A stretch of DNA of 12,807 nt from Irineochytrium annulatum (Eukaryota > Chytridiomycota > Chytridiomycetes > Chytridiales > Chytridiaceae), in the NCBI GenBank assembly GCA_027600665.1, contig JADGJL010000857.1, positions 1-12,807 on the forward strand. The letters are read 5' to 3'. This document shows, in pieces, positions 1 to 9,135 of this stretch (positions are counted from its first letter, which is position 1; each line of letters starts with the position of its first letter). Both the position numbers and the translations under genes were made by a program. The notes beneath the pieces were generated by a model. The model saw nothing but the letters and a program-made list of their open reading frames with translations, ran no database searches and was not told where the DNA came from.

Positions 1-1
1 G

Positions 2-103
2 AGTGGCGGGGAGGGTGAGAATGAGGCGTTGGCCAGGGAGGTTGGGAGATTGAATTGGGGAAGGCTGGAGTGGAGAAGGTTTGAGCTTGTGCATGTTGCT
101 TGA
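2..103 (+). other. Possible C-terminal tail of a gene entering from the left edge
   Basis: Frame 2 is open from the window edge to a TGA at 101-103 and would encode about 33 residues, rich in Glu, Gly, Arg and Leu, ending in R-F-E-L-V-H-V-A. The stretch is purine-rich on this strand and is followed by AT-richer, stop-dense sequence, as expected at the 3' end of a gene. The opposite strand is also open here, with an ATG at 95 reading leftwards into a Ser/Pro-rich peptide, so a minus-strand gene start is an alternative. There are no recognisable domains and too little sequence to decide. Both readings are inference. Confidence 0.25.
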
Positions 104-1029
104 TTGTGGTTCGTAACGTCGGGTAACGGGAGGTGCAATTCTCTTGTTGATCCGCTTTGGATGTGTGAATGTGTCGCTTGTGTGACGCGCGTGTTATTTT
201 CCTGCCCGTTATTTCACCTTCTGTTGCTTTTACCTTGTGCTGTCAGCTCGTGCCATCTTGTGATTATTTTGCGTCCCTCTTTTATATTGTGTATTTCTTC
301 GCGAATTATAATACCTCCCTAGGGAGCCTCTTGTCTTTTACGCCTCCTTCACTTACGTGGCGTCCTGCTTTATGGTCATTATGTTGCCTGGCGCGTCCAC
401 TTCTCTTTCATCCCTCAAATTTGCGTATTCGCATTTTCTTCCAGTCGTGTTGTATTGCCGCCGTCCTGCCTCTTGCCCTACTTTTTTTCGAATGTACTTG
501 CATGTCGAGACCACATCTCTGTTCATTTTAAATAAGATACGCTCATTTATGTCCGCAACCTTCGCGCATCGTGTAAACTTCAAAGTGCTTACTTGCTTAC
601 CCAGCGATGCCGTGATCGCGGACACTTCTTGAGATAGCATTGACGATCTTCAAGCCTTTCACACACTGGTCGACAATAGTACGCAATAAAGAAGTCTCGT
701 ACAATCGTTTATTCAGGTTGATTTGAGCAAGTCGCACGAAAGACCAATTGGAGAGAAAAAAGTGGCTACTGGATTTCATGATAATAGCAACTGGGAGGGA
801 AACTGAGACGAGACAAACACTGAACAATGGGGGAGCATTTCTTACATCGCGTTTAAGATGAAGTAAAGTGGGGAGAGAAAAAAATGGACAACCAAGTGTT
901 GCCTCAATGTGCCGCTCACACCCGAAACACGCGACGGCGTACCGCTGACGATGATTTCGTGCTGGCCGAGGTTTCCGTGCAGAGACCCATCCGCTGATGA
1001 ACCTACGGATGCTTTGACTTGGTTGTGGT
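104..1029. other. No confident gene; AT-richer, pyrimidine-rich stretch
   Basis: Stops are frequent in most frames and the composition is T/C-rich from about 160 to 600, unlike the GC-rich exons elsewhere. A 95-codon minus-strand frame (353-640) and several shorter ones exist, but none shows a domain, a good codon pattern or splice partners. From about 850 to 1000 the minus strand can be read in a Gly/Ser-rich frame different from the adjacent Thr/Ser-rich frame, which may be chance or decay. I see no RNA gene or promoter that I can defend. Confidence 0.5.
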
Positions 1030-1570
1030 GGAAGAGACGTCTTGATAGTCGCCGTGCACGGCTTAGTCGTAGGGGTCGAGACGCGAGTAGAGGTGGTTTC
1101 GGTGCGCTGCTTTGTCGTTGTGGTTGAGATACGGGTCGAGGTGGTCGTCGTGTGTTTGGACGCCGTCATGTGAGGGGCAGTCGTAGACATAGCTGTCGAG
1201 GGCGTCGCTTTAGTGCTGGTGGACGTGTGCGCCGAGGTCGTTGACTTGTGGGTCGAAGTCGCCGGCATAACTGTGGTGGACTTGTGAGCGGAGGTAGTTG
1301 CCTTGGTGCTCATCTGCGTTGAGGTCCGCCGGCTTACGAGTCGAAGTCGTCGCCTTAGTGCTGGTGGACTAATGAGTCGAGGCCGTCGCCTTTGTACCTA
1401 TACATAAAGTGGTTGAGAACGACCCAACGGCCGTGAGCTTATGGGCGGGTGGAGGTGCTCACAGAGTGGGACGGAAGTCGAGTGGTGGACCGAGGTCGAA
1501 GTTGAATGGTGGACGGGCTTTGTGGGTCGAGGTCGAGTGCGGGACGAGTAAGTGACTTGAGTGGAAGTGT
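1030..1570 (-). repeat. Degenerate Thr/Ser-coding repeat tract (mucin-like exon, pseudogene or minisatellite)
   Basis: On the minus strand, imperfect units of about 35 nt recur, of the pattern CTCGAC-CACAAG-TCCACCA-...-GCGACG. In the frame running from the ATG at 1311-1313 they read as S-T-x-K-x-T-T-S, T-S-T-R-I-S-T-T-T-T-K and T-S-T-R-V-S-T-P-T-T-K: Thr/Ser-dominated, like the O-glycosylated stalks of fungal wall proteins. A second minus-strand frame (about 1590 to 1398) carries more S/T/H-rich text (V-H-H-S-T-S-T-S-V-H-H-S-T-S). Between the two lie stops in all simple readings (near 1370 and 1396). After the Thr-rich part, the frame runs on to a stop at 597 with unrelated Arg-rich sequence and no GPI or membrane signal. 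I therefore cannot build a credible gene. It may be a decayed mucin-like gene, an exon whose splice partners I missed, or a non-coding minisatellite. Confidence 0.45.
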
Positions 1571-1668
1571 GGACATAACTTCTAACCATGAACCCCGTCC
1601 GTCCGATTTCGTCCGAAGTCAGGAAAGCAAACAAGTGGCTTGAACTCGGTTTCAGATACAACCCAGCG

Positions 1669-2695
1669 ATGATCCCCACAGCCGTCGCCGCGGTCCTCCT
1701 CGCTCTCTTCCCCATCATCACCGTCGCCGACAAACAGATCAACGTCGCCGGCGGTTCAAACGTCATCGCCTCTTCCACTGCCGACTTTGATCTTTGCGCG
1801 GCCGGCTGTGAGCCCTTTCACGTCGTGGATGTGGACATGGACCCGGATGGCGAGACGCACTGGTATACCTCCTCTTTTTGTTCATATTTGCGTCTGGAAT
1901 GCTCATGATGTCCTTCTCTTGGGGGTGTGTTTTCGTTAAGGGTGAGCAAGCCGAAGAACGGGAGCTGCGCCGATAACGAATACATTACCGTGAACTGGAT
2001 GAAATCCCAGAACGGCCCCGTCCCTATCAGCGCCATCTCGATCCGCTACGGCGTCAACCCTCGTGAGTTGGAGCCAGCTTCTTGTGGCGTGGTGATAGGG
2101 CTCAAAAAACAAATCTCGCTTTAGCCGCAAAAACCCGGGTCTACGTCTACGGGACGAGCGAGTATGCGACGGAGATCACGTCTGACGCCGACCTTGAGCC
2201 TCCCGTGGCGGACGCGGACGGCTTTATCACGTACGAGCTCTCGGAGCCCGTTCAAGCGGGGAAGGTCAAATTTGTGTTCTCGGACCTGCATCGATCGACG
2301 AAGGACGTTTACGGGGACGAGGGGTGGCTGAAGAAGAACAACGGCAGCTTCGTTGTCAGAGGGTTGTGCTTTGTCGATGTGGACGAGATTAAGGCGTTCG
2401 CCAGTAAGTCGCCTTTCTCTCGTTATATTACTGTCTTGGCGTCTTGGTGTTCTAGAGTTCGTAAACGAAATCGAGCAGAGTTGGAGTGTTAACTATGCTG
2501 GTGACAGAGATCGGCGTTATTACCCGCATTTCGGCCCTCAGCCCCGCGGCCGCCGGCACGGTCGTGATCGCCATCATCTTTTTCGTCGCCGGCGGGGTTC
2601 TTCTTTACCTCCGCCAGAGGGAGCTCGCCATCCAGATGGGCGTAAGGATCCCGGCCACGGATGGGGCCTCCGAGAAGGCCAGGCTCTACGCTTGA
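1669..2695 (+). CDS. Type I membrane protein with F5/8-C-like (galactose-binding fold) lumenal domain
   Basis: Predicted exons are 1669-1862, 1941-2062, 2125-2403 and 2508-2695, giving 260 residues. Introns are 78, 62 and 104 bp; donors are GTATAC, GTGAGT and GTAAGT, and the last intron has a TTAAC branch-like site before its AG. The start at 1669 was chosen because it opens directly on a signal peptide (residues 1-20, hydrophobic core A-V-L-L-A-L-F, likely cleavage after T-V-A). An in-frame ATG at 1588 would bury it. The lumenal part (about 21-205) has Cys43, Cys47, Cys74 and Cys187 and two N-G-S sequons. Its pattern is D-G-E-T-H-W-V-S, then Y-I-T-V-N-W, I-S-A-I-S-I-R-Y-G, R-V-Y-V-Y-G-T-S, and a closing F-V-V-R-G-L-C-F. 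This order, and cysteines flanking the domain, resemble F5/8 type C (discoidin) domains. The family call is inference. A single transmembrane helix (about 214-233) is followed by a 27-residue basic tail. Role unknown; a surface or secretory-pathway glycan or ligand binder is plausible. Confidence 0.75.
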
Positions 2696-3585
2696 ATCTC
2701 CTTTCATTTTGGCGACGGGGCCAGACGGGGCCAGTGGACCTTCACTCCCGCCGCTTCATTTTTTGTGCTTATTGCTCATGCTATCATATTTCATTTTTTG
2801 CTGATATCCTTAATATTGCCGGGTTAACTTGTATACCGGAACCGAATACCGGAACATTTTTTTGAAGCATGCATGTATCTTTCTTCTCCCTCCAACTGTG
2901 CTCTTTTATTCTCGCGCATGAACTTTATTGGACGCCTTTTTTTTTTTGCCACGGCGCGAGTGATAATAATTTTTTTGCGGCTATCAATTTACCACCGGTG
3001 CAGAATAACAGTAACGTTTGGCAATTAAAACAGCAGTAAATCAACCGCCAATAATTTTGCGAGTGTAAACTCCCAATCGATCATATGTCTCCTTCTCATC
3101 AACAGTATAATTTACAAGAAACAGAATCTTGAAGAGTGTCCTTTCAACGTATGAGCCGCACGTAGCATTCCTCTCCTCCGTCCTTTCCAAGAACGCAATG
3201 CTTTTTGAGAATAGCAAACTGTGTTAAAAATACTTATGGCGTGCTGATCATAAAAAACAAGGAGATCACAAAAAATTACGAAAGATGGTCTTGGGGCATT
3301 GCTTGAACGATTGAGGGAAGGCTGAATTGGAAGGAGGTGGGGATGGCCATAGAAAGCAAGTGGGTTTTCCGCGATAAGTTACAAGTAGACGACAATGGGG
3401 AAAGGGAATAGAATCCGACGAGAAATAGAAACAGTTTAATAGGCGTGTAATAAATTGGAAAGTGACAAACTAATGGATGCCGAAGTCTAAAATCGGCTCA
3501 ACCTCGAAGGGAGAAGCAAGCAATCGCTGATATGTATAAATAGATAAAGAATACTCAAAGCAGAAAGCAACTTTCTGCCCCAATT
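2696..3585. other. Convergent intergenic region, AT-rich, no gene seen
   Basis: This 890-bp stretch separates the stop of the plus-strand membrane protein gene from the stop of the minus-strand homeodomain gene, so it should hold both 3' untranslated regions. It is AT-rich with short homopolymers (T run near 2938-2947, A/T runs near 2970 and 3250) and stops in all frames. It contains a 10-bp direct repeat at 2833-2842 and 2846-2855. No tRNA or other structured RNA was recognised. Confidence 0.6.
2833..2855. repeat. Short direct repeat, ATACCGGAAC twice
   Basis: Two exact copies of ATACCGGAAC lie 3 bp apart (2833-2842 and 2846-2855), about 140 bp downstream of the membrane protein stop codon, followed by a T7 run. 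They could be part of a 3' processing signal or a protein site; no known function is claimed. Confidence 0.4.
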
Positions 3586-4963
3586 CTAGCGCTTCGACCG
3601 CCTAGGTCTCAGCCCGCTCTCAGGCGGCGTTCCCGGCGTCTCCGCCGTCCCCAGCGTCTCCGCCGGCGACGGGAGGCCCCTCGGGGTCTGTCCGGCCCCG
3701 CTTGTCCCATAAAACCCCCCCACGTTCACAGCTCCAATTAATCCCGCTGCCGCAGCAGACCCGTCCGACCTGCCACCCCCGATGCTCCCATCGCCGTCGC
3801 CCCATTTGGCGCTCGACAGTGTCACGAGCGCCATCGCCGCGTCGCTCTTCACAATCTCGGCCGCGCTGTTGTCCCCCTCCATGCCGTAGCGCTTCGCCCG
3901 CGGCTGCGACGTCGGCGTCCGTAGTCCACTAGCTCCGGCCCGCTTCGATGACTTCGATTTAGAGGCAGGTACTGGCGCGGGCGTAGACGGCGGGTTGAGG
4001 ACGATCTGGCCGCCGCCGGAGGCGAGCATTGAGAGGATCTTGGCCTTTGCGCGGTCGGCCTTGGACTCCAGCAAAAGGTCGAGGGCCTCCTCCTCGTCCT
4101 CGTGGCCGTCGGGTCGAGGTGTGGCAAAGGCGGAGTATGAGGACGAACGGGGCGTTCCGTGAGCGGCGGCACCGCGCTCGGACGCCCGGCGCTTTTTCCG
4201 GGATTGCCGGCGGTTCTGGAACCAGACCTGTACCGAGCGAGGGGTCATGCCGAGCGTCTCAGCGAGGTGCTCGCGCTGCTCCAGCTTCGGGAGGGGGTCG
4301 CGACGGAAGCAGGACTCGAGGGTCGCGAGTTGCTCGTCAGTGATGCGGCGGCGCTTGCCGGCTCTCGGGGAGACCTGCTGGACAGGTCAACTTAAACCCG
4401 AATTTGCAGACACAGAGACACCCACGTACCTCATGGGACGTGAACTCCATCGGAGTCGAGTTCACCCACTTCAGTTTTGCCGCCGCCCGCCCTGTCGGCG
4501 TCCTCATCGTCTCAGGCTCATACCTCAGGCCCTCCCGCGCGTCCTCAGCCTCATCCAAATCGCCGTCTTCCACATCGGTATCTCCCTCATCCACCGTGTC
4601 CAACCTCTGGCCATACGCCAACGCCGCCGCCTCCCTCACGCCGTCACTGCTCCCCCTTGGCGCCGCCAGAACCCGCGCCTCCGCCCGCCCATCCTCCACG
4701 TCGCCAGGTCCCGCCTCCGCCATCTCCTCGTCGCCGTCCTCGTCCATCGAATGCGTGACCCTCGTGGGCATGATAATTCGCGCAACCGGCGTCGCCGCGG
4801 CCGCTGGCGTGACGGCACCGAGGGACCCTGCCGCCGTCGCGGGAGGGAGGATCGACGTGATGGGCCCGCCGATACGATGCATGGCCGAGCCACGGACCAT
4901 GGTCTCGGTCAACAGGCGGGCGCTTAGGGCCGCGAGGGCGTGCGGGTCCCGCTCGTTCAGCAT
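3586..4963 (-). CDS. Homeodomain transcription factor 1
   Basis: Minus-strand gene with exons 4963-4430 and 4374-3586, giving 440 residues. The 55-bp intron (donor GTACGT, acceptor CCAGCAG) is phase 0. The ATG at 4963 is the first after an in-frame TGA. The homeodomain (about residues 182-241) is of typical 60-residue length with no TALE insertion. It starts K-R-R-R-I-T-D-E-Q-L and holds L16, F20, W48, F49, Q50, N51 and R53 in helix 3 (V-Q-V-W-F-Q-N-R-R-Q). R-K-K-R-R follows and may serve for nuclear import. Upstream lie an Ala-rich N-terminus, an acidic region (about 120-160, D-E-G-D-T-D-V-E-D-G-D-L-D-E) and the motif L-K-W-V-x6-F-T just before the intron. Downstream come an acidic/Leu patch (E-D-E-E-E-A-L-D-L-L-L-E), a Lys/Ser stretch and a Gly/Pro/Thr-rich tail ending R-P-R-R-S-K-R. 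It should bind DNA in the nucleus with a Q50-type specificity; targets are unknown. It is a paralogue of the gene at 9136-11174. The alternative acceptor 3 nt earlier would add one Gln. Confidence 0.9.
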
Positions 4964-5750
4964 ATGGTCGCAATTCGAAGTGCTGTGGTTGTGCGGTCAC
5001 GGCAAGTGCCGGGACGGGAACGCCAGAGGACTCGATGGATCCCGACGATGCCCGTGTGAATCGATTGCAGTTCGCTGGGGAGGGATGCGGCCCCAGGACC
5101 TTTGGTCACGGCAGATGGGGGTTGGTCGCCGTGCTGAGCGGAACTTCGCTGAAAAATGACCGAATATCGGAACATCAAAAGCGGCACACAGCACCTTCGG
5201 ACGAGGAACGCTGACAACAACATTGGAACTTGCAGCATCGCTGTTTGATTTCAACCAGTGTGGGCCGAATGTTCACAAATACCGGTCCGAGCACAACTTC
5301 TTCCACATATTTTCTGCACTAACAAGATACGGTGGGTAGCTGGAGAGTTGGAGCAGAGCATCCAGTCGATGATATCTTCGGCGCTACGGTTTTAGTCGGT
5401 AGAACTTGGAGGAGATGATGATTGGCAAGTAGCAGCCGAAGTCGTGTGGGGCATGGGTTGGTAGCAGAGTTCGTCCATCAAATGGGTCGCATTCTGATTC
5501 TCAGGTATTGAGACGAATGCTAGCCACTTCTATTCACTCGCCCGAGCCGGAGATCCGGCCACACGCGGCGTCGCGTGATGAGCACAGACGGCGGCGGCGG
5601 GCGCGATCCCGGCTCTCCGGGCGGGTGAGGACCAAGCCCTAGTCACTGAAGCGAAGTCCGAATTCTTGGACACACTTTCCCGCCGCCCTTTATTCAAGTA
5701 GGACTTTCGGCTACAGGATTTCGCCCGCGCTTGATCCCTCGCTACTAGTC
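4964..5750. promoter_or_regulatory. Divergent promoter region between homeodomain gene 1 and chitin deacetylase
   Basis: This 787-bp gap separates two divergently transcribed start codons (4963 leftwards, 5751 rightwards), so it must contain both 5' regions. ATTGG (CCAAT on the minus strand) occurs at 5222-5226 and 5421-5425. A weak T/A-rich motif (CTTTATTCAAG) lies about 60 bp before the deacetylase ATG. A short inverted repeat GCCGGA/TCCGGC is at 5546-5551 and 5554-5559. Only the position is strong; the motif assignments are tentative. Open frames here are short and show no domains. Confidence 0.4.
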
Positions 5751-7634
5751 ATGTCGTCGTCGCTCGGGTGAGTCGACGTTCGTAAAGGCCGGAGCCGAAG
5801 CTGTGGTGGGCTGGCTGAGGAAGGCAGCGCAGTGGCGACGGCGGCTCCGAACCGCGCCTGGGACCTTCAACCTCCTGAACTGACCCCTCTATCGTTCCCG
5901 ATCAGATACGTTACGTGCTACGCCAACGCCCTCTTCCCAGAATGTGAGTCCTGATCGTCTCATCGTTGTCCGGCCGTTCTGACCCCCGTGGACAGGCAAC
6001 GCCACCTACGCGGATCCGATCCTTCGGAGCCGCGTCCCCGATCCTCCCGTCGTGCCCCTCTGGACACAGGCCATGACGGCCATGTACACCAAGAACGCGG
6101 ACCTCTCGCCCGCGGCCCTCGCCATGTCTCCCGTCAAGGCGGATCCGTCCAACGGAGCGGGCGCGTACTGGGGGGCGTCGAACTACCAGACGGCTGCACC
6201 ACTGACAGCTTCGACGTCGCCGCTCCATGCGAATGAGTGGGATATCTCGAATCCGTATGTGGAGCTTTGCGGGTGCCCGGCGGGGAAGTGGTAGGTCTTC
6301 ATTTTGAGTGACGAGAGCGGATGGATTGTCTGGGATGGCTGAGCTAATCCTGTACTGAAGGTCGGTATCATACGATGACGGCCCTTTGCAGTATGAGCCT
6401 GAGTTTCTCGACACGCTCGCTGCTGCCAACGTCAAGGCGACTTTCTTCGTCATCGGCGGGAACGTTATCAAATACGCCGATAACTTGAAGGCGGCCTATC
6501 AGGCGGGGCATCAGATCGGGATTCACGTAAGTGCTTATTATCAAATTTTTTCGCGAACGGACAACGACAGCATCCTCACCCAATTTTGGGTTGGATAGAC
6601 GTGGACGCATCCATACACATCCACAAAGACGACGGACTCGATTGTGTCCGAGACGCTCTACGCGGCCATGGCCATTTACGGCGTCATTGGACAGGTGCCG
6701 CGATACTGGAGACCTCCTCACGGCGACATCGATAGTATGTTTCGTCTCTTGTTCCAGGCGACAACTTTCTTCTCGCGTAGACATTAACTTGTACTCTTTC
6801 GACCCGCTAGATCGCGTCCGGGCAATTATGGGAGCGTTAGGTCTCCGTGTCGCCATGTGGAATGTCGACGCCATCGATTGGTCGATCGGAGAGGGTCCTA
6901 TCGCGGCCAATCGCAGGAACTGGACCGCCGACAACGCCACGGCCGTGCTCGACGGCGTCTTCAAGGTAAGCCGCCCCCCAATCGTCGCTTTACCCACCTC
7001 TCCTTGACCTCGCTCACGTCTTCTCCTTTCTACACAGAACGGCTTCTACGCAAACTTTTGGGCCCAAGGCGGCGACGTCTCTCAGCCTGCATCCTGGGTC
7101 AATCTCACCTGGCTCCCGGGCCCGCCCGCCCCTTATACGGGCTTCATGTCCCTCGAGCACGAGCTCACGGAAGGCGATCACGCGCTCGCGACCTCCTACC
7201 TCAACACCATCTTCAACACCACCTACCCCTTCCTCCCCGGCGGCCCGGGCAAGTTCACCCCCGCGCTCGTGCACGAGTGCGACACGGCGACTGCCAACGG
7301 CGCCAAGGTCGGGCCGTACATGGACGAGACCGACCCGTTCTACAACATGGTCACGTACTGGTACACGAAGCTGCCGATCACGCCGGACGTCATGAAGGCC
7401 ACGGGAGGGTACCCGACGGACTTCTCGAGGCCGCTCGTGAATGCCACCGTGAGCGCGCTGCCGGTGACGGCTTCGGGGTCAGCGACAGGTTTGCCGGGGA
7501 CGGCGGCGGTGGTGGCGACGAGCACGGGTGCCGGGGTGTTGGTGAGGAATGGGGAGCGGAGAGGACGAGGTATGGGGGAGTGGGTGGTGGTGGGGGCGAT
7601 GGTGCTGGTGGGGTTGACTGTGCTTGGATTGTAA
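5751..7634 (+). CDS. Chitin deacetylase (NodB / carbohydrate esterase 4), GPI-anchored
   Basis: Predicted exons are 5751-5767, 5906-5943, 5996-6290, 6361-6526, 6599-6734, 6811-6965 and 7038-7634, giving 467 residues. Introns are 138, 52, 70, 72, 76 and 72 bp, all GT-AG. It removes N-acetyl groups from chitin at the cell surface to give chitosan. All five CE4 motifs are present: S-Y-D-D-G-P (Asp122 base, Asp123 metal); H-T-W-T-H (His172 and His176 metal ligands); R-P-P-H-G (210-214); D-A-I-D-W (237-241); and S-L-E-H-E-L (His310 catalytic acid). The fifth intron was placed so that G-D-I-D-N-R-V-R-A-I, the family consensus, is restored across it. The C-terminus has an Ala/Ser/Thr linker (about 405-435), a basic spacer (N-G-E-R-R-G-R-G; N440 a possible omega site) and a hydrophobic end (about 451-467), a standard GPI signal. 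The first exon is the weak point: as modelled it starts M-S-S-S-L-G-Y-V-T and gives no clear signal peptide, so the true start may differ. Confidence 0.93.
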
Positions 7635-9135
7635 ACGGGTGCGGTCGCGGTGGATTCATCGAAGACGCGGATTTTCTTGGTGGACTGTAATATTTTTTGG
7701 TTTTTGAACGCAGTAATTTTTTGTTACCAAAACTTCTGCATACTTCACTCGTTCCGTGTAGTCACATCTACGTTACGGTTGGTACATTTTTCTTGTGCAA
7801 ACACAATCTTTTTCTCTATTTATCAGTTGCCTAAAGCCCTCACTTATATATATGCCATGTATACAAAAAAGAAACTGTCAGCAAATTCTCTTGCCATCTA
7901 ATATCGCCATTGGGGAGCATAACTTACTTCGTTTACTATTCAAATAGCAACTGCAAAGTTGAACACTACCAACACAGGAAGCAATCAAAGACAGTCTCGG
8001 TTACTAACTTCATATGTTCAACACTGAGGACGAATCATAGAAAAATTTTTAGAACTCGGCTGGGTAAGTGAGAAAAAAAATATTTCTTCGCGATTGCAGT
8101 GTGGGATTGCGGGCGGACGGCGGGTTGTAAGTCACGTATTTCACGGTTCAGCTCGCAAGCATCGGCACACGCCAGTCCATACTTCTTTCATGGTTATGCG
8201 CCTCTTGCCAGCAACGCGTGAGTACTCCAAAAATATTACCAGAGCAGCGCGAGTCAGCACCTCCGAAGGCCCATTTCGCGCGTTCATGCTTCCTTCATGG
8301 TTAATCGTTCATCGCGTTGCTCCTTGTACTCAGGGCCGTCGAAGCTTACCCGTGAAGAAGCGCGCTGTGAGGCACCAAGGGTACAACGCAAGGCCATTAG
8401 CGCCCGATCTGGAAGCGTATTGCAATGACGGGGCTGGCAGTTTGCGTCGCGGGTGCAAGGAGCACGAGCCACACGAGCCGCCGGCTCGTGCTGCTGTAAT
8501 GAGGCGTGAAGCGGACATGCTGGCCCGCGGTGGGCGGTGACGTGTTGGGACTCCTTATCAGGCGGGGTGCTGCACGGTGCTGGCGACGATGACGAGTTCG
8601 TTCCGAGTGGCTGCGGTGGGTCCCACGCGCGATCGGCTGCGAACCCGACAGGCCGCTGATCTCTGCTTTGGGGGGAATAGCCACGACCTCGCCCGCTGTT
8701 TCGCTGTTTCGGCAAAGGCAAAGAAAGGCCTTTGCTCTCTCCATCTCTCTCGCTGTACAGGCTTTTGGGTTTTGCGAAGCCCCCTCGCGAGCGGAGCCGG
8801 CCGAAGTGCGCAAGTCTCGCGTGCGTCGAAAGATCCACCTATGCGGGGCCGGACCCCTCCGACGCTGGTTGGTCTCCTTGATCCTTTTTGCTGTTATTAT
8901 CTTGGAAACCAAGCCGGACTCTTGCGATTGCTGGATTTTTGTTAATCGTAAAGCCGAGGTGCATTCGAACGTCGCTCAAGATCCTGTCCATCAGTTCTCT
9001 CTCCATCAGCGACTGCCTGCCGCGCCTCGTCATCGCTCGATCCCACGCCATCGTGAACATCCTATCCCATCACCGCCAGCGACGTCGTCGGCCCCACCGT
9101 CGACACCTACCTCCTCATTCATTAATACGGGTGCC
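7635..9135. other. Intergenic region and long 5' leader of homeodomain gene 2
   Basis: About 7635-8100 is AT-rich (TATATATA near 7846, A/T runs near 8040-8085) and should hold the 3' end of the deacetylase transcript. From about 8100 to 9135 composition becomes GC-rich and mixed. This part probably contains the promoter and 5' untranslated region of the downstream homeodomain gene. It has a hairpin (8461-8492), an imperfect 19-bp repeat (8178-8196 and 8285-8303), and a 156-codon frame from 8668 that is continuous with the homeodomain gene's first exon. A 184-codon minus-strand frame (8284-8838) looks like chance in GC-rich DNA. No RNA gene was recognised. Confidence 0.5.
8461..8492. repeat. 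Inverted repeat, 10-bp perfect arms
   Basis: AGCACGAGCC (8461-8470) and GGCTCGTGCT (8483-8492) are exact reverse complements separated by 12 nt. The spacer itself repeats CACGAGCC (8472-8479), so the right arm could instead pair with it to form an 8-bp stem with a 3-nt loop. It lies about 640 bp upstream of the proposed homeodomain gene 2 start. It may be an mRNA-leader hairpin or a dimeric protein-binding site. Confidence 0.6.

Noticed and set aside
353..640. 95-codon minus-strand frame in the left intergenic region
   Set aside because: The translation looks mixed rather than low-complexity, but it has no recognisable motif, lies in AT-rich non-coding-like sequence and overlaps another equally weak frame on the same strand.
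2404..2455. A shorter 52-bp third intron in the membrane protein gene, using the acceptor at 2454-2455
   Set aside because: The following frame reads through Arg/His-rich text and misses the transmembrane helix. Using the acceptor at 2506-2507 joins the two well-supported frames directly and has a TTAAC branch site.
4404..5159. 251-codon plus-strand frame opposite homeodomain gene 1
   Set aside because: It lies antisense to the first exon and intron of the homeodomain gene, whose frame is supported by the conserved domain and splice junction. The Ser/Arg/Pro-rich translation is what the reverse of a GC3-rich Asp/Glu/Ala exon gives.
6735..6780. A 46-bp fifth intron in the deacetylase, ending at the AG at 6779-6780
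   Set aside because: It would insert extra residues between G-D-I-D and R-V-R-A-I. The acceptor at 6809-6810 restores the family consensus and gives a 76-bp intron like its neighbours.
6857..7690. 277-codon plus-strand frame overlapping the chitin deacetylase
   Set aside because: It runs through intron six and is out of frame with motifs 4 and 5 of the deacetylase. The Arg/His-rich text is a shadow of the true frame.
8284..8838. 184-codon minus-strand frame upstream of homeodomain gene 2
   Set aside because: No domain, no splice partner, and no coding-like codon pattern. It is compatible with chance in GC-rich sequence.
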